Positions 57,467 to 64,000 of a DNA stretch of 64,000 nt are shown piece after piece. Each line of letters begins with the position of its first letter. The first letter of the stretch is position 1. The stretch spans positions 37,344,032 through 37,408,031 of the forward strand of contig CM067559.1 in assembly GCA_034509755.1 (NCBI GenBank), written 5' to 3'. The notes under the pieces were generated by a model that had not been told where the DNA came from, ran no database searches, and saw nothing but the letters and a program-made list of their open reading frames with translations. Source of the stretch: Anisodus tanguticus (taxonomy: Eukaryota > Streptophyta > Magnoliopsida > Solanales > Solanaceae). A program made the position numbers and the translations under genes.

Positions 57467-57729
57467 AATAAATTCACTTTTTAATTGTACAAGGAGAAAA
57501 TAGGTCGTTGAAATGTGAACTCAACATTTGGGATATAGTTTAGGGTTCAATCTATGTCTTTTCCCTATTTTTAATTTAACCATAAATAGTTAGGATTCAA
57601 TAAGTGGAAGGAGAGACATGTTTGATTCGAAAATTAATGTTAAGGACAATGGAGATTCAATAGGTGGAAGGAAGGCAAATTTAAATTATACTCAATACGT
57701 TAAAGACATCTTTATCCCTTTTTCGTAAA

Positions 57730-58638
57730 TAAAATAAATATTAAACACAACTCAACAACTCATCCGTAAAAACTATAAATCAAGATGTAAAAGTTGTCCA
57801 AAACTATATAAAGAAACTAATGTAATATATGAGTCCACCAAATACAGTAAAGAACTAGGTTCTTTGTTGTTCTGTAAAGTAAAAGCAAAAAGTAAATGAA
57901 GCAAGATATTTACGTAGAAAACTCTTTGCTCAAGGGATTAAAAACCATAACCTACCCTAGTAGTATTTCTCAACTTCACTATGACTGAGCAATGTTTAGA
58001 TTACAACCTCTTGCAATCTAGGAATTAAACTCTTAATCCCTCAACTCTTACAATACCTCTATTGCAAGATTGACACAGTAACTCTATTGTTATCTCGGTG
58101 CAACAACTCTATTGCACTCTCTCTACAATGACTCTATTGCAAGAACACTCATTGACTAACTCTAGCTAAGTATACAACTCAAAGACTTAGGAAAAACAAA
58201 CTATCTACAAACAATTTCTCATAAGAAGAGTAGGTTTACAAGTTAAAGATCAAATGAAAAAGACTCAACAACTTAAAGACTTAAGACATCTTCAGTGATA
58301 GAGAGCATGTCCTTAAGTTTGTTGCGGCTTTGTTCTTGAAATAGTCTTGAGAGCAGGCGTGGATTGGCACTTGAGAGAAAATCTTTTTTTCTAGGTTTTC
58401 AAGTGGTGGATTTTCACTTGTAACATGTTGTTTATATGTAAAATCAAGTGAGGGAGACATTGCATCAGTTGGTCCAGCGGATTTGCAGTTGTTCTGCTGC
58501 ATTGCTGCCAATTGGTACAGTGCAGTTGCTTTTACAACTGTAGTGTACGACCGCAAGAGAACCTATTGCATCTGGTCCCTATCTTGTTCTTCGTAGATGT
58601 TTGAAAATCATCAAAATTTGAAGTAGTATAACTTATCA
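57730..58638 (-). repeat. Putative 3' LTR of the Sirevirus
   Basis: On the minus strand it would start TGATAAGTTATAC, directly after the purine tract AAAAAGGGGAAAT. The interior has repeated CTCTATTGCA words on the plus strand (58067-58140). The left boundary is a guess: no second LTR is in the window for comparison and no target duplication could be checked. Confidence 0.55.
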
Positions 58639-58639
58639 A

Positions 58640-58930
58640 TTTCCCCTTTTTGATGATGACAAACTCATAGTAGATGTTCCCCCTAAGAAACAGATCTCCA
58701 TCTTGTTTATAGTCTTTTAAACATAGCAACAGTAATTCAGATCAATTCAGAAAAGACCTAAGAACATTCTTAGCTCTGTTTCCTTTGAGAATTAACAGTA
58801 TGTAGTATCGCGACAATAAAATAACATTTCCCCTGAAAATAAGACCATATAATCCTTTAAGGCAAACACGTTGGACACAACAAACACCACACTGCATATT
58901 TCCCCTTTTGGCATCATCGAAAAGCGGGGA
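58640..58930 (-). promoter_or_regulatory. Repeated polypurine tracts before the 3' LTR
   Basis: On the minus strand: ATGCCAAAAGGGGAAATATG (about 58895-58915), CAGGGGAAATGTT (near 58826-58838), CTTAGGGGGAACATC (near 58676-58690) and CATCATCAAAAAGGGGAAAT (about 58640-58660). The last adjoins the LTR and is the likely plus-strand primer site. Multiple similar tracts upstream of the 3' LTR are described for Sireviruses. Confidence 0.65.
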
Positions 58931-59194
58931 ATGAGTCAGCACAAGTACAAGAGGTTCAACCATTTGGCCAACACAACATAAGAAAAAACAGTAACAACAG
59001 TTAGAGTTATTGCATAAATTAGATTAATTGTCCAGAGTTGATTAATCATAACAAAACAAAGTAGTTCAAAAAGCACAAAATATGATAATGAAACTGTCAG
59101 AAGTACCAAAGTCATCAAGAGTAAGGAGCAAAGAACATAATTTTAAGGAGGACATGGGGAATAAGGACTTGGGGCTTAGAAATAGGTAAGGAAC

Positions 59195-61556
59195 TTAAGG
59201 AGCTATAGCCTTGAGGAGCCTATCCACTCTTTCACTATTAGTGTGCTGATCCTGGACTATCTTGTCACGAAGATCAATATTTTTTTGCTTCAACTTCTCA
59301 TTTTCAACTCTTAGCTTCGCATTCTCAACGTTAGCAGTTTCCACAACACCACTAGGACCATGTTCCTTTTCCTTTTCAACAAGTTGAGCTCTCAAGAGAG
59401 TATTTTCAGTCTAGAGTCTGTGAATCTCAGTCGTAGACTTTTCTTGGGCTTCAATCAGATTCGAGATAGTGGAATTGCTTCCAACACCATCCTTCTTGGG
59501 CATTTATTCACACTTATCTAAGGTTCTCATGGTGATCATCTATTTTCGAGTGCCCAAAGTGTCTTTTCCTGTTCTGATCTTAAAATGTTTGAGGATCGTT
59601 GTGAGGAAGAATCCATAAGGAAGATCATGCATGCCCTCTCTTGCATTAACAACCTTCACAATGTGATATACCATGAGAGCTGGCAGACTAACAAGATTGA
59701 AGGTTTCCAGTGCCTCAAGGAGAACCAGGTCTGCAATGGAGGCAATAGATCGTCCTTCAACTCTTGAAAGCAACACTTTGTTGATTAGATCAAACAAGGG
59801 TTGATACTCTGGCTTAAGCTGCTTCTTGAAAAGTCTTGCTCCAGTAGCAGTCTTTTCCTGACAATCAAGTCCATAAAAGCATTAAACGTCTTTCCAGCCA
59901 CTATCTTTAGCCCATCAGTTGGGACACTAAAAGTTTCACCAAACGTTATTTCATCCAACTCAAAATATGTCCCATTCACGGACAGGACCATAGCCTAATC
60001 GTTAGTATAGCATAGGTTGGCATATAATTCACCCATTTCTACTTCAAACACGCTATGGGACGGTTGGATAAATAGGTGAGTACATTTTTGGAACTCAACT
60101 ATGTTCAACAGCTCCTTCATTCCAAACTTTTCAGCAATATCCAAATCACACTCTCTACCCCACGATACCTTTTGGTTCTTCAAGCTTTCTTTAGCAAAGA
60201 CTAATTTTTTTTTCTTTGAAGAACCATGTTCTCCACTCATGTCACCCTTCATCTTTCTAAAGATTTGAGTTTTACACTTTTCCTTCTCTGCCTTGTCACT
60301 CTCATCATCTGTGACATCCTTTTCAGCATTGTGTCTTTTCTTCGTTTTCCTTTTCTTTGAATTCTTTCTCACAAGTGGAGACTTTTTCACTTAATTTTCC
60401 TCATCTTTCACACGCACAACATCAACATCTTCATCAACCAGCCTACTTTTCACAAGTTTGCCTTTCTTCCTTTGGGAGCCCTTTTCCTTACTTGCCTTTA
60501 AAGCATATTCAAGTGCAATCCTTTTCTTTTGTCTGGTTGTAGGGGGATTTTGGGTAACATGTATTCTTTCTTTGAACCCACTCTTTTTATCCTGTTTCTC
60601 AACACCAATGGCCTTGTTACACATAGAACTCAGAACAATATCATCACCAACCTAACCAGGACTAGTGGAACTAGGTTTCTCCTTAGGAGAAGGATCCCCT
60701 AGAGACACAACAATAGTAGACAATTTGGAAATTAACAACAATATCCAGATTGGACCTTGAGGGGCCTGGTGTTTCATCCCAAATAGGAGTTGTTTTGAGT
60801 GCAGAAGACTCGTACTCTCATTAGGTTGAGGGACCAAGTCCCTCACTCAGTTCTCACATTGTCTGCCCAGACACCATTTCTCTTTGAACTTCTTCACTAC
60901 CTCTCAAAACCTGTAAGGTCTCAACAAAACCAGCAATAATTTCGGTCTCACTCTCTAATCTATTAGACCTACCCAGACCCATTTAAGATAAAGTCTATCA
61001 AACTTTATTGAAAACTCATTTACCCCTTTAGCACTATCATTTGGAGAGGGATTACCTGACTTTGCCTTATTGTCCTCAGTAATTTCTTTGTCAATAATGT
61101 TTTTTTAGTTCCTCTGCAACACCAACACCAACATGCTCATTCATGACACTAGAAATCAGTTCTTCAGGCACACAACCTTGCACCGCTATTTCCACCAATG
61201 TTTGACTAGTAACCTTACCTTCGTCATCTTTTTCATCAATTTTCTCTGTATTTTGAAGAAATTTTGACACCGAGATAATCTGCTCACTTTTCACTGATGT
61301 TGGGTTTTTCAACAAGAGCAGATGTCGAGGAAGAGGATACAAATTTATTAGGGGTTTGACTCTTACTAGTCCGAGGGGGACAAGAAGTCGAAGGTTTTAT
61401 GAGTAAGCCAGTAGGGTTTTGGTCTATAGGGATTGGGGCTTTTGGGGGTGAAATAGGGGATTTTGGTTCAGGTGGAGTTGTAATTTTGGGAAGTGACTGA
61501 GTTGAGTTTACTTCTGGCACATTTGGAGCGGATGATTCCGGGAGAGTCATGATCAA
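59195..61556 (-). pseudogene. Env-like / putative plant transposon protein ORF, degraded
   Basis: Minus-strand segments follow one another. A Pro/Ser-rich start is at 61556-61284 (MIMTLPESSAPNVPEVNSTQ). An acidic segment follows at 61342-61091, then Lys-rich blocks at 60624-60391 and 60390-60160 (RKNSKKRKTKKRH). A globular part reads VSWGRECDLDIAEKFGMKEL and then FELDEITFGETFSVPTDGLK (60180-59900). The segment 59797-59540 has ALETFNLVSLPALMVYHIVK, and a coiled-coil C-terminus lies at 59395-59195 (AKLRVENEKLKQKNIDLRD). The middle resembles the domain I recall as 'putative plant transposon protein'. Stops at about 60390, 59995 and 59540 and frame changes make it non-coding now. Confidence 0.65.
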
Positions 61557-62054
61557 TTTTGGTAAGGAGAATAAAAGGAAAGGGAAATGTGGAGAGTTTG
61601 AGATAACAATTATTTTTAGAGAGAGAGAAAGTGTGTGTGTGATATGGGTGTTTGCGAGTTTAAGTGAGGAGAGAGATAAGAAAATTTGTATTAAAAGGAG
61701 AGAGATGGATGTTTTGAATCATTTCGAGAAGTCGAATCGTTTGGAAGAATTTATTTGAGTTTGGAGAAGGGAAGGATTTAACGAAATGGAACTTTAAGCA
61801 ATTTAAAAATACATAAAAGCACTGAAGAGACTACTAACCTAAGTCACAGGAACCATGTTCTTTGACAATTTTAAAAATGCAGGCAAAACCTCTGAGAAAC
61901 ACAATGTATCCTATACTTATGTTGTCCTGAAGATATCATGACTGTATACCTATAACAGTATAAGAGTGAGTTATATGCCCTCAAGAAGCACTTTCTGTCT
62001 TGTACCTTTTCTCTTAACATAACCAGTCAGTGAGGGAACTTTGTGATAGACCAA

Positions 62055-62264
62055 CTAGTTGAACTTGATCAAGCCCGACTCCAAGCGATTTCTTTCAAGG
62101 TGCTTCCTGCTCAGTGCCTTGGTGAAGATGTCTGCTAACTGATCCTCTGTCTTACAGAACTTCATACAAATCAAACCATTTTCAACATTATCTCTTAGGA
62201 CATGGTTCATAACATCAATACCATCTTGAGTGCACTTGTATTGACATGCACAAGAGATGCACAC
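62055..62264 (-). pseudogene. Sirevirus RNase H C-terminus
   Basis: A minus-strand frame of 69 codons with HVLRDNVENGLICMKFCKTE, DQLADIFTKALSRKHLERNR and LESGLIKFN, then a stop. This matches the RNase H end of Sirevirus-type pol (HFLRDN…DIFTKAL). The preceding catalytic part of RNase H and all of reverse transcriptase are missing. Confidence 0.88.
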
Positions 62265-62846
62265 TTAGTAATGCCTAAAAATCCTCAGGTTGTTGTTTGA
62301 TCCACATCAACATATTCCAACCAAGTTAAAGATTTTCTCTTGAATAAAGGACAAAAACCAGGTTCGTTCCTATGAGACACTTGGAATTTATTTAGCCGCC
62401 TTCTTGAAGAACTTTTGTTGACTGATCATAGTGCTTCTAGAGTATACTTTACCTGGTTCTTGTGATGGTTTTGTCGCCAGATCTGAGTACCATGTTTCGT
62501 GCTTTGTTCCTCTCTGACTGTTGAACATCCTTATCCACTAATCAGATTAACTAGTGTTCTGAGGATCTGAAGAATCATATTCTGTGGAGTGTACCTCTTC
62601 ATAGGCATAATTTTCATGATTCGTTTGTCAAGACCCTTGAGTATCTGGTACTTCTTTAGTAACCTGATATTCAGCTTCATAAGACATAAAGCAAGCACCG
62701 AGGTCTTGCATGCCTCTAGAATTGACTCATCAGATCCATCATTTCATGTGAGATTTCAACGGTCTTGGACGGAATTTATGAAGTTTTCACTTCTTCAACG
62801 TCTTCATTGTGCAAGCCCTTTTTACCCGTTTCCCTTTATCACAAGC
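62265..62846 (-). other. Degenerate internal Sirevirus sequence
   Basis: Between the pre-integrase block and the RNase H tail only about 0.6 kb remains where more than 2.5 kb of integrase and reverse transcriptase is expected. I recognise no domain in it. A large internal deletion, possibly with unrelated filler, is the simplest reading. Confidence 0.5.
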
Positions 62847-63200
62847 CTATTCACGCCTTATTACCCTTGAACTTGGTTTAGGTTTCTCATGAACCAGGTT
62901 CTTCATGATAAACTTGTTCAGCAGTGGAAAGCTTGCGTGCATTAATTGTCTATGCTCCAGTTCAACATCGTTAATCCAAGCACTAAGACATGTCAGGTCA
63001 TGCCCGTGGATCTTATTAAGATTGCCCCAATAGGTGATGGTGTCTTTTCTTTCCATTAAGACTAACTTCATATATGAGAGGCACTTACAAGACTTCATGA
63101 GGTCATTCATATTGTACAGATCTTTAGAGAGTATAGGAGAGTGTATTGTCAATTTTTCCCGTGACAAGAAGGTAACCATTCTTGACATTTCCATAGACAC
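62847..63200 (-). pseudogene. Sirevirus GAG-pre-integrase fragment
   Basis: A 117-codon minus-strand frame with CLSYMKLVLMERKDTITYWG and CLSAWINDVELEHRQLMHAS, then LLNKFIMKNLVHEKPK. This fits the GAG-pre-integrase region leading into the integrase zinc-binding start (usual LWHRRLGHAS; here LEHRQLMHAS). The frame ends before any integrase core. Confidence 0.8.
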
Positions 63201-63229
63201 ACTCCCTACTTGAGAGGTTCTGAGTGAGA

Positions 63230-64000
63230 AAGACTTCAGTTACATGCTTAGAGCACCTACCAATGATATTTCATTTTGACTCTCTCATCTCACTCTAGCC
63301 TGTAGACGTGATCACTGATTGAGTTTAGAAACCCTAATTAGTTTGGGTCCTTTTGTATGATAAAAAGATGAATTAGACTCATTTTTAGTCCATGTAGCCA
63401 ATTCAACCTTTTTCTTGATGGAGTTATATCCCTTAGTTCTATATTTTTTCGCAATGAACTTCTCATTTTTCTGCACAGACTGAGATCTTGCTTTGCATAA
63501 ATCTTTGTAATGACCAGTCTGACCATAATAAGTGCATAACTAATTTTCAGTAGTGGTAATATACTTGCTGTGAGGATTATAGGGAGTTTTGGACTTTTGG
63601 AAACCAAGTCCTTCCTTGCCTCCTCCTTTACTTTTGTACATAGAGTAATCACATTGGAAGACCAAGTCCAGTGAAGCGACTTGCCAAGATAAACTTTTAC
63701 CCTTTCCAAATCCTCCTGGAGTTGTCTATTTTTCTCTAGATCAGTAGAAAGGCTCATTTTGATTTTCGTAAGTTCATTTTCAAGCTTAACCTAAGTTTCA
63801 GTGGCCACCTCTTTTCCCTTCGAAGGAGTATTCATCCATTTTTTGGTTTGAACTTTTAACATATAGTTTTCTCTAGTTAATTCGTTAACCTGTTCCTTCA
63901 AATCCATAATGCACACCACCAGATCATCTCTTTCTTGCTCTAAACTTCCAATTTCTTCAATCAGACCACTTTTCTCATTTATGAGGCTATGATATGTATC
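63230..64000 (-). pseudogene. Sirevirus Gag C-terminal region
   Basis: On the minus strand, a coiled-coil-like stretch (LENELTKIKMSLSTDLEKNR, then QLQEDLERVKVYLGKSLHW; 63790-63650) precedes a degraded zinc knuckle near 63540-63495 (LCTYYGQTGHYKDLC, with the second cysteine changed to tyrosine). It is followed by KKYRTKGYNSIKKKVELATW. Frames change at least twice. The upstream Gag lies beyond the window edge. Confidence 0.7.

Larger units (their letters stand above)
55221..57565. mobile_element. MULE-like element with a perfect 9-bp target duplication
   Basis: Inverted ends GGAAAAAGACATAGAATGCA (left) and GGGAAAAGACATAGATTGAA (right, reverse complement) extend for about 100 bp. The flanks TATTTTTAA (55212-55220) and TATTTTTAA (57566-57574) are identical, the 9-bp signature of Mutator-like elements. 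It holds a hAT element (55977-57074) and a SINE (57220-57466). The remaining ~1 kb encodes no transposase. A frame of 141 codons at 55495-55920 may be captured host sequence. Confidence 0.9.
54590..57722. mobile_element. Non-autonomous inverted-repeat DNA element, copy B (outer)
   Basis: The ends (about 54590-54720 and 57590-57722) are inverted repeats of each other: AAATTTGCC…TTCCA(T/C)CTATTG on the left recurs in reverse complement on the right. The left body (54760-55211) is homologous to copy A (2600-3080). A MULE-like element occupies 55221-57565. Without it the element would be about 800 bp, similar to copy A without its own insert. No outer target duplication was found. Confidence 0.7.
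57730..64000 (-). mobile_element. 3' part of a Sirevirus-type copia element (runs off the window)
   Basis: On the minus strand, from the right edge: Gag C-terminal sequence (64000-63230), GAG-pre-integrase (63200-62847), a degenerate stretch with most of pol missing, the RNase H C-terminus (62264-62055), an env-like/plant-transposon-protein ORF region (61556-59195), repeated purine tracts (58930-58640) and a putative 3' LTR. An extra ORF after pol and repeated purine tracts are Sirevirus hallmarks as I recall. The 5' LTR and the start of Gag lie outside the window. All frames are interrupted. Confidence 0.8.

Noticed and set aside
62589..62870. 93-codon plus-strand frame
   Set aside because: Overlaps the minus-strand pre-integrase block and degenerate Sirevirus sequence; no domain on the plus strand.

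Overview
The window reads as repeat-dense, AT-rich nuclear DNA of a flowering plant, most likely Solanaceae. The grounds are two SINE copies resembling the tobacco TS family, a solo LTR with the terminal style of plant Tekay/Del Ty3 elements, several Ty1/copia elements primed by initiator-Met tRNA, and a Sirevirus-type copia element with an env-like/plant-transposon-protein ORF. I found no convincing host gene. Every long reading frame I recognise belongs to a transposable element, and none of the elements has an intact coding region. The taxon is inference.

Layout. 1-6950: AT-rich DNA with an inverted-repeat element (copy A, interrupted), a long-TIR Mutator-like element and degraded hAT and RNase H scraps. 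6952-9712: a ~300-bp direct duplication bracketing a truncated minus-strand copia fragment (E1). 10450-10904: an RNase H-type pseudogene. 12292-17187: copia E2, with almost identical LTRs and a perfect target duplication. 17712-18839 and 19243-20762: two unrelated solo LTRs, the second with an unoccupied paralogous site at 21394. 21469-22644: a 1.2-kb non-autonomous LTR element carrying an antisense Ty3 integrase scrap. 23809-28993: copia E3. 29405-31233: two adjacent non-autonomous hAT elements. 31674-33873: internally deleted copia E5. 34194-37750: two SINE copies flanking a 2.3-kb solo LTR. 38989-43814: minus-strand copia E4. 44460-44725: a 266-bp TRIM. About 44987-45859: a further hAT element. 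46184-54290: a 5'-truncated LINE split by a solo LTR and by copia E6. 54590-57722: inverted-repeat element copy B, holding a MULE-like element that itself holds a hAT element and a tRNA-derived SINE. About 57730-64000: the 3' part of a minus-strand Sirevirus that runs off the window.

How the parts relate. In the five gag-bearing copia copies (E1, E2, E3, E4, E6) the domain order is Gag, protease, GAG-pre-integrase, integrase, reverse transcriptase, RNase H. All carry premature stops and frameshifts, so none should encode a working polyprotein alone. The non-autonomous elements (TRIM, hAT, MULE-like, SINE) depend on enzymes from elsewhere. Flanking duplications give insertion boundaries to the base for many elements and let several insertions be ordered in time. 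The LINE frame resumes exactly when the solo LTR and E6, with one target copy each, are disregarded.

Limits: families were assigned by reading motifs and terminal structure by eye. Lineage names (Sirevirus, Tekay-like, TS SINE, Ale/Retrofit-like) rest on recalled family features, not on a search.
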